This document shows positions 23,717 through 33,705 of a DNA stretch of 46,656 nucleotides, piece after piece. The stretch covers positions 1-46,656 of the forward strand of contig JACFNP010000026.1 of NCBI GenBank assembly GCA_019454835.1. Direction: 5' to 3'. The stretch comes from Rubellimicrobium sp. GTDB lineage: Bacteria; Pseudomonadota; Alphaproteobacteria; Rhodobacterales; Rhodobacteraceae. Each line of letters opens with the position of its first letter. Position 1 is the stretch's first letter. A program made the position numbers and the translations under genes. The notes under the pieces are model-generated. The model did not search any database. It was not told the DNA's origin and worked only from the letters and a program-made list of their open reading frames with translations.

Positions 23717-24958
23717 TCAGTCGCGCAGCGGCGCGGCGCCGTCGGGGGTGATCTGCGCCTCGGCGACATGGACGATCCCGGCAAGCGCGGAATCGCGCGA
23801 CAGGTCGGCCATCGCATAGTCCGCCGCAATCGCGTCGGCGTCGAGCGCCACGTTCGATGTCACCTGCCCCGCCGGCCCGACCGGCCCGTAGGGTACGCCG
23901 TTCAGCGCGAAGTAGAGCGCCCCGGATTCGCCGACGCGCAGCCGGGCGGGTTCCTCGGTCACGGGCACGTCCCAGGTGTCGCCGGGGTTCAGGATGCCCT
24001 CGAACAGCACCGACCCGTCCGAGGCCTGCACCCGCACCCAGGCCGGGCGGGCGGCGACAAGCTGCACCTCGGGCACCGGCCCCTGCGTCACCAGCACCGG
24101 CGGGGCACCATCCTCGCCGGGTTCGGGGACGGCCATCGCCTCGGCCAGCGCCAGCGCGACGCTGTCGTCGGTGCCGGTCGCATCGGCGGGCGGGGTGGCG
24201 GCGCGGGCGGCAATCGGGCCGTCGCGCGGCGTGAACACCGGCAGATCAAGCGCCTGCGGGCGATAGAGCCGGTCCAGCGCCTCGGCCGAGGGCTGCGCGG
24301 CGAAGGCGACCTCGTCGGAACCGTTCGGCCCGCCCCGCGCGGCACCGGCCAGCGGATCGACCTCGGCGATGACGGTCGGCGCCTGTTCCACCGGGGCGAA
24401 TTCGACCTTCTGCACCTCTTGCAGCACCGACCAGGCGCCAAAGCCCAGACCGCCGACGATCAGCGCCAGCACGAGGATCGAGCCTGCGGCGCGCGGCTCG
24501 AACCCGGCAAGGAAATGGTCGCGCGGCGGCATGAACGGGGTCGCGGGCTGCGCGAAGATGTCCTTGTGCGCCCCGCCCGAGGCGGCAAGCCGCGCCTCGC
24601 GCGAGGGGCGCGGCGGCAGCGCCGCCGCCGACATGCCATGCGTGGGCTGGAAGCCCGATTCACGGCAGAATCTTTCAAACGCCCAGTCGGGGTCCATGTT
24701 CAGGTAGCGCGCATAGGACCGCACATAACCCGCGATGAAGCCGGGCGTGTCGAAGGCGGCGGGGTCGGCATTCTCGATCGCCGCGACATAGGCGGCCTTG
24801 ATCTTCAGCTCGCGCTGGACATCGAGCAGGCTCTTGCCCATCGTGGCGCGTTCGCCGCGCATGAGATCACCGAGCACGAGCTCGAATGCGTCGAAACCCG
24901 CGCCCTGCCCGTCCTCGTCGGCCGTTGCCCTGCCGCGTCGGAATGTCCGTCCGATCAT
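23717..24958 (-). CDS. RodZ-like helix-turn-helix membrane protein
   Basis: The 413-residue protein has a cytoplasmic HTH_25 domain (about 25-95; LGDLMRGERATMGKSLLDV, then LKIKAAYVAAIENAD and GFIAGYVRSYARYLNMDP), one membrane segment (about 155-178, SILVLALIVGGLGFGAWSVL), a long disordered Pro/Ala linker, and a C-terminal DUF4115-type domain (about 300-365; PAWVRVQASDGSVLFEGIL). This is the RodZ layout, which links MreB to cell-wall growth. It lies upstream of ispG in the same direction; pairing with ispG is common in proteobacteria. Confidence 0.85.
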   Translation of the reverse strand: MIGRTFRRGRATADEDGQGAGFDAFELVLGDLMRGERATMGKSLLDVQRELKIKAAYVAAIENADPAAFDTPGFIAGYVRSYARYLNMDPDWAFERFCRESGFQPTHGMSAAALPPRPSREARLAASGGAHKDIFAQPATPFMPPRDHFLAGFEPRAAGSILVLALIVGGLGFGAWSVLQEVQKVEFAPVEQAPTVIAEVDPLAGAARGGPNGSDEVAFAAQPSAEALDRLYRPQALDLPVFTPRDGPIAARAATPPADATGTDDSVALALAEAMAVPEPGEDGAPPVLVTQGPVPEVQLVAARPAWVRVQASDGSVLFEGILNPGDTWDVPVTEEPARLRVGESGALYFALNGVPYGPVGPAGQVTSNVALDADAIAADYAMADLSRDSALAGIVHVAEAQITPDGAAPLRD

Positions 24959-25088
24959 GCAGCTTTCCCGCTACTGCTCGTGTCGCGGAGCGATCCCGAT
25001 GCCAGATCCTGTGTCGATTCGGCCGCAGCCCGCCCCATTGGTTGCCGATTATCACAGACCCTTGCGGGTAGCACTCGCAGAAATGTGT

Positions 25089-26312
25089 TCACCCGGCCAG
25101 ATCGGCACGATTCAGCGCACATTGTCCCCAAAGCCGGTCGAGCGCCCTCACCAGCCGGTCGATTTCGTCGGGACCATGCACCGGAGAGGGCGTGAAGCGC
25201 AGCCTCTCGGTCCCGCGCGGCACGGTCGGATAGTTGATCGGCTGCACATAGATGCCCGATTCGGACAGCAGCCGGTCGGACAGAATCTTCGTGTGGCGCG
25301 GATCGCCGACGATCAGCGGCACGATATGCGTGCCGTGGTCGATGATCGGCAGGCCAAGCCCGCGCAGTCGCAGCTTCAGCGCGCGCGCGTTTTCCTGTTG
25401 TGCCGCCCGCAAGGTGCCGTCCCCCTTCAGATGGGCGACCGAGGCCGCCGCGCCCGCCGCCACCGCAGGCGGCAGCGAGGTGGTGAAGATGAAGCCCGGC
25501 GCATAGGAGCGCACCGCATCGACCATCTTCGCCGAGGCCGCGATATAGCCGCCGAACACGCCGAATGCCTTGGCCAGTGTGCCGTTGATGATGTCGATGC
25601 GCCCCGCGACCCCGTCGCGTTCCGACACGCCGCCGCCGCGCGGGCCATACATGCCGACGGCATGGACCTCGTCGAGATAGGTCAGCGCGCCGAATTCGTC
25701 CGCCAGATCGCAGATCGCCGCCAGCGGCCCGAAATCGCCGTCCATCGAATAGAGCGATTCAAACGCGATCAGCTTGGGCGCCGCCGGATCGTCGGCGGCC
25801 AGCAGCTCGCGCAGATGCGCCACGTCGTTGTGGCGGAAGATGCGCTTCTCGCCGCCGCCGCGCCGCACGCCCTCGATCATGCTGGCGTGGTTGAGGCGGT
25901 CGGAATAGATGATGAGGCCCGGAAACAGCGTGCGCAGGGTCGAGAGCGTCGCGTCGTTGGCGATGTAGGCCGAGGTGAAGACCAGCGCCGCCTCCTTGCG
26001 GTGCAGGTCGGCCAGTTCGGATTCCAGCCGCTTGTGATAGATGGTGGTGCCGGAAATGTTGCGCGTCCCGCCCGAGCCCGCGCCGACCGCGTCGATGGCC
26101 TCGTGCATCGCCGCCAGCACCGCCGGATGCTGGCCCATGCCGAGATAGTCGTTGCCGCACCAGACCGTGACGGGTTGTTCGGCGCCGTCGGGACGATGCC
26201 ATGTCGCATGGGGAAAATGGCCGCGCGTCCGCGCGATGTCGATGAAAGTGCGGTAGCGGCCTTCTTCGTGCAGCCGTTCAAGCGCGGTGGTCAGTCGGGC
26301 GTCATAATCCAA
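25089..26312 (-). CDS. hemA: 5-aminolevulinate synthase
   Basis: This 407-residue PLP enzyme condenses glycine and succinyl-CoA to 5-aminolevulinate, the first step of the Shemin route to haem and bacteriochlorophyll, found in alphaproteobacteria. The start [14 protein letters not shown] is typical of Rhodobacter-type ALAS. The PLP lysine is Lys248 in [13 protein letters not shown], at the position known for the R. capsulatus enzyme; [11 protein letters not shown] (79-89) and [15 protein letters not shown] (212-226) are the other hallmark loops. Upstream 26313-26488 carries no gene. It transcribes toward the RodZ-like gene with a 130-bp gap. Confidence 0.96.
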   Translation of the reverse strand: MDYDARLTTALERLHEEGRYRTFIDIARTRGHFPHATWHRPDGAEQPVTVWCGNDYLGMGQHPAVLAAMHEAIDAVGAGSGGTRNISGTTIYHKRLESELADLHRKEAALVFTSAYIANDATLSTLRTLFPGLIIYSDRLNHASMIEGVRRGGGEKRIFRHNDVAHLRELLAADDPAAPKLIAFESLYSMDGDFGPLAAICDLADEFGALTYLDEVHAVGMYGPRGGGVSERDGVAGRIDIINGTLAKAFGVFGGYIAASAKMVDAVRSYAPGFIFTTSLPPAVAAGAAASVAHLKGDGTLRAAQQENARALKLRLRGLGLPIIDHGTHIVPLIVGDPRHTKILSDRLLSESGIYVQPINYPTVPRGTERLRFTPSPVHGPDEIDRLVRALDRLWGQCALNRADLAG

Positions 26313-26675
26313 TGGTCTTGTCCTGGCTTGCGGTCGGGAAGCCCCGGCCCCTGGCTGTTAGACCCCGCTCCACCCGCAGGCAAGGCAGGCGGGACGGGTG
26401 CGACAATGCCCGCCACTGTGGCCAATGCCCGCCCGCTTGGCAAGTTCGGCCGGGCGCGGGACAGGGCAACCGGGCGAGCGGCATCTTTCGTCATTGCGAG
26501 GAGGCGCAGCCGACGAAGCAACCCCGATGTCGTGCGCGAGCGGTCGGGGTTGCTTCGGCTGCGCCTCGCAATGACGGAACATGCCGTCCACCCGATTGCC
26601 GCGCCTGCCCTGCACATTCCGCCGCCGCGCCGTTAGGGTGCGCGGCGAATCATCCTCTGACACCGGAGCCCGCCC
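26313..26675. other. Divergent hemA/M20 gap
   Basis: The 363-bp gap between divergent hemA and the M20 peptidase gene holds one palindromic repeat (26489-26576) and no gene. Promoters of both genes should lie here but I cannot place them. Confidence 0.5.
26489..26576. repeat. Palindromic repeat, copy 6
   Basis: A full element in a divergent gap, which shows that the family is not limited to gene ends. Confidence 0.92.
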
Positions 26676-28055
26676 ATGTCCGCCCGTCTCGATCCCGTCC
26701 TCGCGCGCCTCGATGCCGGTGGCGACGCCGCCCTTGCGCGGCTGTTCGACCTGCTGCGCATCCCGTCGATCTCGACCGATCCCGCCCATGCCGCCGATTG
26801 CGCCCGTGCCGCCGACTGGCTGGTGCGCGACCTTGTGTCGCTGGGCTTCGAGGCCGGCGCCCGACCGACCCCCGGTCATCCGATGGTCGTGGCCCATGGC
26901 GGCACCGGCGCGCGGCATGTGCTGTTCTACGGGCATTACGACGTGCAGCCGGTCGATCCGCTGTCGCTGTGGCACCGCGACCCGTTCGACCCGGCGCTCG
27001 AGGACACCCCTGCGGGCAAGGTGATCCGGGGGCGCGGGGCCAGCGACGACAAGGGCCAGCTCATGACCTTCATCGAGGCCTGCCGCGCCTGGATCGCCGA
27101 ACATGGCGCCCTGCCCTTCCGCATCACGATCTTTCTCGAGGGCGAGGAGGAATCCGGCTCGCCCTCGCTGGTGCCGTTCCTGCGCGAGAACCGCGACGAG
27201 CTGACCGCCGACCTGGCGCTGATCTGCGACACCGGCCTGTTCGACCGCGACACGCCCGCCATCACCACCATGTTGCGCGGCCTGCTGGGCGAGGAGGTGA
27301 CGATCCGCGCCGCCAGCCGCGACCTGCATTCGGGCATGTATGGCGGCGCGGCGCAGAACCCGATCCGCATTCTGTCCCGCATCATCGCAAGCCTGCATGA
27401 CGAACAGGGCCGCGTCACCGTGCCCGGCTTCTATGACGGCGTGCAGGAGCTGCCCGAGGCCATCGCCGCCCAGTGGCAGGGGCTGGGCTTCGACGCCGAA
27501 GCCTTTCTCGGCGAGGTCCGGCTGTCGGTTCCCGCAGGCGAAGCCGGGCGCGGCGTGCTGGAGTCGATCTGGTCGCGCCCGACCTGCGAGGCGAACGGCA
27601 TCACCGGCGGCTATACCGGCGCGGGCTTCAAGACCGTGCTGCCCGCCGAGGCCAGCGCCAAGATCAGCTTCCGTCTGGTCGCCGGACAGGATCCGCTGAA
27701 GGTCCGCGACAGCTTCCGCACCACGGTCCGCGCGATGCTGCCCGCCGATTGCGAAGCCAGCTTCGCCGAACACGGCGCCTCGCCTGCCTCGGTCATGGCG
27801 ACCGACAACCCAGCCTTCGAGGCGACCCGCAAGGCGCTGTCGGCGGAATGGCCGCGCGAGGCGGCCTTCACCGGCTCGGGCGGCTCGATCCCGGTGGCGG
27901 GGTATTTCAGGACCGAACTGGGAATGGATTCGCTGCTCACCGGCTTTGCGCTTGATGACGACATGATCCATTCGCCCAACGAGAAATACGACCTGCGCGC
28001 GTTCACCAAGGGGATGCGGAGCTGGGCAAGGATCATCGACGCGCTGGCGGAGTGA
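26676..28055 (+). CDS. M20-family metallopeptidase
   Basis: This 459-residue cytoplasmic dipeptidase or deacylase belongs to the DapE/ArgE/CPG2 family. Metal-binding and catalytic motifs are His87-x-Asp89 (LFYGHYDVQPVDP), RGASDDKGQ (119-127, bridging Asp), GEEESGSP (156-163, catalytic Glu157 and Glu158), and a late His in DDMIHSPNEKYDL. A dimerisation domain with SRDLHSGMYGG lies in between. It is similar in size to the broad-specificity Xaa-dipeptidases; the substrate cannot be told from sequence. Confidence 0.9.
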   Translation: MSARLDPVLARLDAGGDAALARLFDLLRIPSISTDPAHAADCARAADWLVRDLVSLGFEAGARPTPGHPMVVAHGGTGARHVLFYGHYDVQPVDPLSLWHRDPFDPALEDTPAGKVIRGRGASDDKGQLMTFIEACRAWIAEHGALPFRITIFLEGEEESGSPSLVPFLRENRDELTADLALICDTGLFDRDTPAITTMLRGLLGEEVTIRAASRDLHSGMYGGAAQNPIRILSRIIASLHDEQGRVTVPGFYDGVQELPEAIAAQWQGLGFDAEAFLGEVRLSVPAGEAGRGVLESIWSRPTCEANGITGGYTGAGFKTVLPAEASAKISFRLVAGQDPLKVRDSFRTTVRAMLPADCEASFAEHGASPASVMATDNPAFEATRKALSAEWPREAAFTGSGGSIPVAGYFRTELGMDSLLTGFALDDDMIHSPNEKYDLRAFTKGMRSWARIIDALAE

Positions 28056-28107
28056 GGGGCAGACCGGGCGGCGGGGGGTCCGGGGCCATCGGGCGCGCGG
28101 CATGGTC

Positions 28108-28195
28108 CGTCATTGCGAGGCGCAGCCGAAGCAACCCCGACCGCTCACACACGACATCGGGGTTGCTTCGTCGGCTGCGCCTCCTCGCAATGACG
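28108..28195. repeat. Palindromic repeat, copy 7
   Basis: A full element in the 252-bp gap between the M20 peptidase and topA genes, which run in the same direction. Confidence 0.92.
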
Positions 28196-28307
28196 GAACA
28201 TGCGGTTCACCCCGTTGCCGGGGCGCGTTCCCCTTCCTTGACAACCCCCCGTCGTGCCACCCATTTAGCCGACCCGAGCGCCCCGCGCATCTTTCCTGAG
28301 GGTTCCC

Positions 28308-30872
28308 ATGGCAGTCGTCGTCGTCGAATCTCCGGCCAAGGCCCGGACGATCAACAAGTATCTGGGCGACGACTACACCGTTCTCGCCTCGTATGGTCAC
28401 GTCCGCGACTTGCCGCCCAAGGATGGTTCGGTCGATCCCGACGCCGGTTTCGCCATGCTCTGGGAGGTGGACGCCGCCGGGCGCAAGCATCTCAAGGAGA
28501 TCGCCGATGCGCTGAAGACCGACCCGGAACTGATCCTCGCCACCGACCCCGACCGCGAGGGCGAGGCGATTTCCTGGCACCTGACCGAGGCGCTGCGCGA
28601 CCGCAAGGCGATCAGGAAGGATACCAAGGTCAGCCGTGTCACCTTCAACGCGATCACCAGATCGGCGGTCGCCGAGGCGATGGCCGCCCCGCGCGAGGTC
28701 GACCAACCGCTGGTCGATGCCTATCTGGCGCGCCGCGCGCTGGATTATCTGGTGGGGTTCCGCCTCTCGCCGGTGCTGTGGCGCAAGCTGCCGGGCGCGA
28801 AATCGGCCGGGCGGGTGCAATCGGTCTGCCTGCGCCTGATCGTCGAGCGCGAGATGGAGATCGAGGCGTTCCGCGCCCGCGAATACTGGAGCGTCACCGC
28901 CCGCCTCGCCACCCCGCGCGGGGCCGGGTTCGAGGCGCGGCTGGTCAGCCTCGCGGGCCGCAAGCTCGACAAGTTCGACCTCAAGGACGCCACCGCCGCC
29001 GAAATGGCGGTGCAGGCGGTCAGCTCGCGCGCGCTTGTCGTGCAGTCGGTCGAATCGAAACCCGCGACCCGCAACCCGGCGCCGCCCTTCATGACCTCGA
29101 CCCTGCAACAGGAGGCGAGCCGCAAGTTCGGCATGGGTGCCAAGGTCGCCATGTCGGCGGCGCAGCGACTGTATGAGGCCGGGCACATCACCTACATGCG
29201 CACCGACGGCATCGACATGGCCCCCGAGGCGGTGATGGCGGCCCGCGACGCGATCAAGGATCGGTTCGGCGCGGAATACCTGCCCAAAAGCCCCCGCATG
29301 TACAAGAACAAGGCGAAGAACGCGCAGGAAGCGCATGAATGTATCCGCCCGACCGACATGCGCGCCGCGCCCGAAAAGCTGCGCATCACCGATGCCGACC
29401 AGCGCAAGCTCTACGACCTGATCTGGCGGCGCACGCTGGCCAGCCAGATGGAGGCCGCGCGGCTGGAACGCACCACGGTCGAGATCGGCAGCGCCGACGG
29501 CCAGGTCGGCCTGCGCGCCACCGGGCAGGTGGTCACGTTTGAGGGCTTCATCGCCATCTACGAAGAGGGCCGCGACGATTCCGTGGTCGATGACGACGAC
29601 AAGCGCCTGCCGCAGATCGCGCAGGGCGAGGCCGCCGAAAAGCAGGCCGTCACCCCCGCGCAGCATTTCACCGAACCGCCCGCCCGCTACACCGAGGCCA
29701 CGCTGGTCAAGCGGATGGAGGAACTGGGCATCGGGCGGCCTTCGACCTATGCCAGCATCGTCACGACCATTCAGGACCGGGGCTATGTCGCCAAGGACAA
29801 GAACCGCCTGATCCCGCAGGACAAGGGGCGGCTGGTCACGGCGTTTCTGGAAAACTACTTCCGCCGCTACGTCGATTACGACTTTACCGCCGATCTGGAA
29901 AACGACCTCGACCATGTCGCGGGCGGCGATGAAGACTACAAGGCGCTGCTGGCCCGGTTCTGGCGCGATTTCTCGGCGGCGCTGGCGGACACGGCGGACC
30001 TGCGCATCGGCGAGGTGCTCGACAAGATCAACGAGGTTCTGGCACCGCATCTGTTCCCGCCGAACCCCGAAGGCACCGACCCGCGCCTCTGCCCGCATTG
30101 CGGCACCGGGCGGCTGTCCCTGCGCACCTCGCGCGCGGGCGGCGCCTTCATCGGCTGCTCGAACTATCCCGAATGTCGCTATACCCGCCCGTTCGGGCCG
30201 CCGGGCGGCGATGACGGGCAGGCCACGGGCCTTGACGGCAAGCTGCTGGGTCAGGACGCGGGCGACGACATCACCCTGCGCAACGGCCGGTTCGGCCCCT
30301 ATGTCCAGCGCGGCGAGCCGACCGGGGACCAGCCCAAGCCGCCGCGCGCCAGCCTGCCCAAGGGCTGGGCGCCGGAAAGCATCGACCTCGAACGCGCGCT
30401 GATGCTGCTGGCGCTGCCGCGCGACGTGGGCCCGCATCCCGACGACGGCGAGATGATCCAGGCAGGCATCGGCCGCTACGGCCCCTATGTGAAGCACGGG
30501 CCGAAATACGCCAACCTGCCCGAGGTGGAGGAAGTCTTCACAATCGGCATGAACCGCGCCGTCGAGGTGCTGGCGCAGAAGGTCACGCGCGGGCGGGCAA
30601 CGGCGGAACCCCTGCGCAGCCTTGGCGAACACGAGGGCGGCGCAGTCACTGTCATGCCGGGCCGCTACGGCCCCTATGTGAAATGGGGCAAGGTGAACGC
30701 GACGATCCCGAAGGAGATGACCCCCGAGGCGATCACCTTCGACGAGGCCGTCGCCCTGATCGATGCCAGGGCCGCCAAGGGCGGCACGAAGAAGAAGGTG
30801 GCCGCGAAGAAGGCGCCTGCAAAGAAGGCCGCCGCGAAGAAACCGGCGGCGAAGAAGAAGGCGGAAGAATAG
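28308..30872 (+). CDS. topA: DNA topoisomerase I
   Basis: The 854-residue type IA enzyme relaxes negative supercoils. The Toprim domain starts with VVVESPAKARTINKYL and carries ATDPDREGEAISWHL. The active-site tyrosine is Tyr296 (HITYMRTDGIDM). One four-Cys zinc finger follows (CPHCGTGRLSL, then GCSNYPECRYTRPF), then several KGRYGPYVKxG-type C-terminal repeats. The end is an Ala/Lys-rich tail (KKKVAAKKAPAKK and so on), thought to aid DNA binding, as in other alphaproteobacterial TopA. GAGGG precedes the ATG. Confidence 0.96.
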   Translation: MAVVVVESPAKARTINKYLGDDYTVLASYGHVRDLPPKDGSVDPDAGFAMLWEVDAAGRKHLKEIADALKTDPELILATDPDREGEAISWHLTEALRDRKAIRKDTKVSRVTFNAITRSAVAEAMAAPREVDQPLVDAYLARRALDYLVGFRLSPVLWRKLPGAKSAGRVQSVCLRLIVEREMEIEAFRAREYWSVTARLATPRGAGFEARLVSLAGRKLDKFDLKDATAAEMAVQAVSSRALVVQSVESKPATRNPAPPFMTSTLQQEASRKFGMGAKVAMSAAQRLYEAGHITYMRTDGIDMAPEAVMAARDAIKDRFGAEYLPKSPRMYKNKAKNAQEAHECIRPTDMRAAPEKLRITDADQRKLYDLIWRRTLASQMEAARLERTTVEIGSADGQVGLRATGQVVTFEGFIAIYEEGRDDSVVDDDDKRLPQIAQGEAAEKQAVTPAQHFTEPPARYTEATLVKRMEELGIGRPSTYASIVTTIQDRGYVAKDKNRLIPQDKGRLVTAFLENYFRRYVDYDFTADLENDLDHVAGGDEDYKALLARFWRDFSAALADTADLRIGEVLDKINEVLAPHLFPPNPEGTDPRLCPHCGTGRLSLRTSRAGGAFIGCSNYPECRYTRPFGPPGGDDGQATGLDGKLLGQDAGDDITLRNGRFGPYVQRGEPTGDQPKPPRASLPKGWAPESIDLERALMLLALPRDVGPHPDDGEMIQAGIGRYGPYVKHGPKYANLPEVEEVFTIGMNRAVEVLAQKVTRGRATAEPLRSLGEHEGGAVTVMPGRYGPYVKWGKVNATIPKEMTPEAITFDEAVALIDARAAKGGTKKKVAAKKAPAKKAAAKKPAAKKKAEE

Positions 30873-30924
30873 CACCCGCCCGCCCCTTGCCGCGACCAGG
30901 GCAATCGGGCGAACGGCAAATTTT

Positions 30925-31012
30925 CGTCATTGCGAGGAGCCGAAGGCGACGCGGCAACCCCGATGTTGTGTGCGAGCGGTCGGGGTTGCTTCGCCTGCGG
31001 CTCGCAATGACG
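30925..31012. repeat. Palindromic repeat, copy 8
   Basis: The first of two nearly identical elements in tandem after topA. They are separated by only nine bases and probably arose by local duplication. Confidence 0.92.
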
Positions 31013-31021
31013 GCTTTCCTA

Positions 31022-31109
31022 CGTCATTGCGAGGAGCCGAAGGCGACGAAGCAACCCCGATGTCGTGTGCGAGCGGTCGGGGTTGCTTCGCCTGCGGCTC
31101 GCAATGACG
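31022..31109. repeat. Palindromic repeat, copy 9
   Basis: The second member of the tandem pair between topA and the CoA-transferase genes. The rest of this 370-bp gap carries no gene. Confidence 0.92.
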
Positions 31110-31242
31110 GGATTTGCGGGCGGCGGTGCCGCGCCAACCCGCACAGCCGCAGCGCGCCCGCCCCCTTGCCGCGACGCGGCGAATTGACAATGCGGATGCG
31201 GCGCCGCAGGTTGCGCGCGGTATCGGCAAGGGGGACTCGCCC

Positions 31243-31947
31243 ATGAAGAAGGTCTGGCCTGACGCAGGGGCCGCGCTTGACGGGCTGCTGCGGGACGGGA
31301 TGCTCATCGCTGCGGGCGGCTTCGGCCTGTGCGGCATCCCCGAACTGCTGATCGCGGCGATCCGCGACGCGGGGGTGAAGAACCTCACCGTCGCCTCGAA
31401 CAACGCGGGGGTCGACGATTTCGGCCTCGGCGTGCTGCTGGCGACGCGGCAGGTGCGGAAGATGATCTCGTCCTATGTCGGCGAGAATGCCGAATTCATG
31501 CGCCAGTATCTCGCGGGCGAGCTGGAGCTGGAATTCAACCCGCAGGGCACGCTGGCCGAACGGATGCGGGCGGGCGGCGCGGGCATCCCCGGCTTCTACA
31601 CGCCCACCGGGGTGGGCACCGTCATTGCCGAGGGCAAGGAGGTCAAGACCTTCGACGGCCGCGACTACATCCTCGAACGCGGGATCGTCGCCGACCTGTC
31701 CATCGTCAAGGCGTGGAAGGCCGACACGACCGGCAATCTGGTCTTCCGCAAGACCGCGCGCAACTTCAACGTCCCCGCCGCGACCTGCGGGCGCATCTGC
31801 GTGGCCGAGGTCGAGGAAATCGTCGAGCCGGGGCAACTGGACCCCGATGCGATCCACCTGCCCGGCATCTATGTCCACCGGATCGTGCAGGGCGCGCACG
31901 AAAAGCGCATCGAACAGCGCACGACTCGCAAGCGGGAGGCAGCGTGA
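31243..31947 (+). CDS. scoA: 3-oxoacid CoA-transferase subunit A
   Basis: This 234-residue subunit, with its partner downstream, moves CoA from succinyl-CoA to acetoacetate or related 3-oxoacids. It starts [20 protein letters not shown], and [13 protein letters not shown] is the CoA-transferase subunit A signature (GGFG glycine loop). [15 protein letters not shown] and [17 protein letters not shown] follow in the usual order. The ATG at 31243 has AAGGGGGA upstream; the frame begins earlier at 31114 but without similarity. Its stop overlaps the subunit B start (TGATG). Confidence 0.92.
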   Translation: MKKVWPDAGAALDGLLRDGMLIAAGGFGLCGIPELLIAAIRDAGVKNLTVASNNAGVDDFGLGVLLATRQVRKMISSYVGENAEFMRQYLAGELELEFNPQGTLAERMRAGGAGIPGFYTPTGVGTVIAEGKEVKTFDGRDYILERGIVADLSIVKAWKADTTGNLVFRKTARNFNVPAATCGRICVAEVEEIVEPGQLDPDAIHLPGIYVHRIVQGAHEKRIEQRTTRKREAA

Positions 31948-32585
31948 TGGCCGAAGTGAAGGGCTGGGACCGCAACGGCATGGCCGCCCGCGCGGCGCAG
32001 GAGCTGCAAGACGGCTGGTATGTGAATCTCGGCATCGGGATTCCGACGCTGGTGTCGAACTACATCCCCGAAGGCGTGCATGTGACGCTGCAGTCGGAAA
32101 ACGGGATGCTCGGCATGGGGCCGTTCCCCTATGAGGGCGAGGAAGACGCCGATCTCATCAACGCGGGCAAGCAGACCATCACCGAACTGCCGCAATCGGC
32201 CTATTTCGATTCCGCCACCTCGTTCGCCATGATCCGCGGCGGCAAGATCGCCATGGCGATCCTCGGCGGGATGGAAGTGTCGGAAACCGGCGATCTGGCC
32301 AACTGGATGATCCCCGGCAAGCTGGTCAAGGGCATGGGCGGCGCGATGGACCTCGTGGCCGGGGTGGGCCGCGTGGTGGTGGTGATGGACCACACGTCCA
32401 AGCATGGCGAGTCCAAGCTGCTGCACGAATGCACCCTGCCGCTGACCGGCAAGGGGGTCGTGGACCGGATCATCACCAATCTGGGCGTGCTCGACGTGGT
32501 CGAGGGCGGGCTGAAGATCGTGGAATGCGCCCCCGGCGTGACCGAGGCCGACCTGCGCACGGCGACGGCGGCGACGATCGTGTAG
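31947..32585 (+). CDS. scoB: 3-oxoacid CoA-transferase subunit B
   Basis: The 212-residue partner subunit carries the catalytic glutamate, Glu51 in [11 protein letters not shown], which forms the enzyme-CoA thioester. [19 protein letters not shown] precedes it, and [19 protein letters not shown] is another family block. Overlapping start and stop with subunit A imply coupled translation and a 1:1 complex. Likely role: ketone body or branched-chain breakdown; no neighbouring thiolase is present to specify the pathway. Confidence 0.93.
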   Translation: MAEVKGWDRNGMAARAAQELQDGWYVNLGIGIPTLVSNYIPEGVHVTLQSENGMLGMGPFPYEGEEDADLINAGKQTITELPQSAYFDSATSFAMIRGGKIAMAILGGMEVSETGDLANWMIPGKLVKGMGGAMDLVAGVGRVVVVMDHTSKHGESKLLHECTLPLTGKGVVDRIITNLGVLDVVEGGLKIVECAPGVTEADLRTATAATIV

Positions 32586-32594
32586 CGGGGCGCG

Positions 32595-32682
32595 CGTCAT
32601 TGCGAGGCGAAGCCGAAGCAACCCCGACCGCTCACACGCAACATCGGGGTTGTCTCGTCGGCTGCGCCGCCTCGCAATGACG
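32595..32682. repeat. Palindromic repeat, copy 10
   Basis: A full element starting 9 bp after the subunit B stop, as expected for a gene-end position. Confidence 0.92.
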
Positions 32683-32691
32683 TAGGAAAGC

Positions 32692-32782
32692 CGTCATTGC
32701 GAGGAGCCGCAGGCGACGCGGCAATCCACGGACGGAGCGTTGCGCCCGGCATGGATTGCTTCGGCTTCGCCTCGCAATGACG
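32692..32782. repeat. Palindromic repeat, copy 11 (GCAATCC subtype)
   Basis: Inner arms GCAATCCACGG and CATGGATTGC show the second subtype, as in copy 3. It follows copy 10 after nine bases. Confidence 0.9.
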
Positions 32783-32851
32783 GGGTTCGCACCGCCCAAA
32801 CTGGCGCGGGGCAAGTGACCCGCGCCACGGCGCTACATTTCCACCAATACC

Positions 32852-33015
32852 GCCCGTGCTCTCAAAGCACGGGCAGCGCCCGCCCCGCCATCGGCGGGCG
32901 CCTCTCGCCCGCCGGGGCAGGCGCCGCCCGTGCCCGTTCGTCGCGCGGGTGGACACCCCCCTCGCCCTTCGCTTGCGCTCCGGGCGAAGGGCCGGGTCGG
33001 GCCGCACTGCGGCCC
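32852..33015. repeat. Array of perfect GC-rich hairpins
   Basis: Four perfect hairpins lie in one 164-bp stretch: GCCCGTGCT/AGCACGGGC (32852-32874), CCCGCC/GGCGGG (32884-32898), CCCTTCGC/GCGAAGGG (32965-32991) and GGGCCGCA/TGCGGCCC (32999-33015). There is no supported gene here. The core GCCCGCCCCGCC also occurs in the inverted repeat near 12636, so both may be members of a second repeat family. Confidence 0.6.
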
Positions 33016-33049
33016 GCCTGATCCGGCCCTCGGGCGCTTCACTCCCGCC

Positions 33050-33137
33050 CGTCATTGCGAGGCGAAGCCGAAGCAACCTCGACCGCTTGCACGCAACATC
33101 GGGGTTGCCGCGTCGCCTGCACCTCCTCGCAATGACG
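33050..33137. repeat. Palindromic repeat, copy 12
   Basis: A full element just after the hairpin array and ahead of the toxin-antitoxin pair. Confidence 0.92.
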
Positions 33138-33238
33138 GGGTTCGCACCGCTGGACCATTTACCGCCATACACGTCATGCTTGCATTTCGCCGACGGCATC
33201 CTACATTCGGCCCCGCTGACGCCAACCGGAGCAGGTCC

Positions 33239-33415
33239 ATGCTGGCCGAGTCTGCAAGGAAGATCCACGACCGCCTCGCGCGGACCGAACAGGAACATCT
33301 CGAAGCTCTGCGCGCCGCGATTCAGGTCGGGCTGGACAGCGGGCCCGACATTCCCGCCGAAGAAGTGTTTGCCGAACTGGAGGCACGCTACACTGCCATG
33401 ATCGACAGGGCGTGA
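33239..33415 (+). CDS. ParD/antitoxin-like small protein
   Basis: This 58-residue acidic, helical protein (MLAESARKIHDRLARTEQEH and so on) ends by overlapping the toxin start by four bases (GTGA). Its size and position mark it as the antitoxin of a type II pair. It has Glu-rich C-terminal residues (PAEEVFAELEARY) that would wrap the toxin. The N-terminal part is short for a ribbon-helix-helix domain, so autoregulation is uncertain. GGAG lies upstream of the ATG. Confidence 0.7.
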   Translation: MLAESARKIHDRLARTEQEHLEALRAAIQVGLDSGPDIPAEEVFAELEARYTAMIDRA

Positions 33416-33702
33416 AGCGCCTTCATGTTCTGCCCGTTGTCCGGGCGGACCTGAAAGAGATCGGTGACTACATCGCACGCGACAACCCCGTGCGGGCGCG
33501 CAGCTTCATGCGTGAACTCAATGCGCGCATGGCCGAAATCGCGCGTCGGCCCCGCAGCTTTCCTCTGCGCAGCGATCTGGGGCCGGGGCTGCGGGCAGCA
33601 CAGCACGGGCCGTATCTGATCTTCTTCGTCGAAACAGATGCTACGGTGCGCATCGTCCGTGTCCTGCACGGTGCCCGCAATCTGCCACAACTTCTGCGCT
33701 GA
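33412..33702 (+). CDS. ParE/RelE-family toxin
   Basis: The 96-residue basic protein has the RelE/ParE pattern: VVRADLKEIGDYIARDNPVRA with its N-terminal helices, then a beta sheet with RPRSFPLRSDLGPGLRAAQHG, YLIFFVETDATVRIVRVLHG and a final short helix (ARNLPQLLR). ParE proteins inhibit gyrase and RelE cleaves ribosomal mRNA; this looks more ParE-like, but the target is not known. Start is GTG at 33412. The pair sits in a repeat-rich accessory gap. Confidence 0.85.
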   Translation: MKRLHVLPVVRADLKEIGDYIARDNPVRARSFMRELNARMAEIARRPRSFPLRSDLGPGLRAAQHGPYLIFFVETDATVRIVRVLHGARNLPQLLR

Positions 33703-33705
33703 CCC

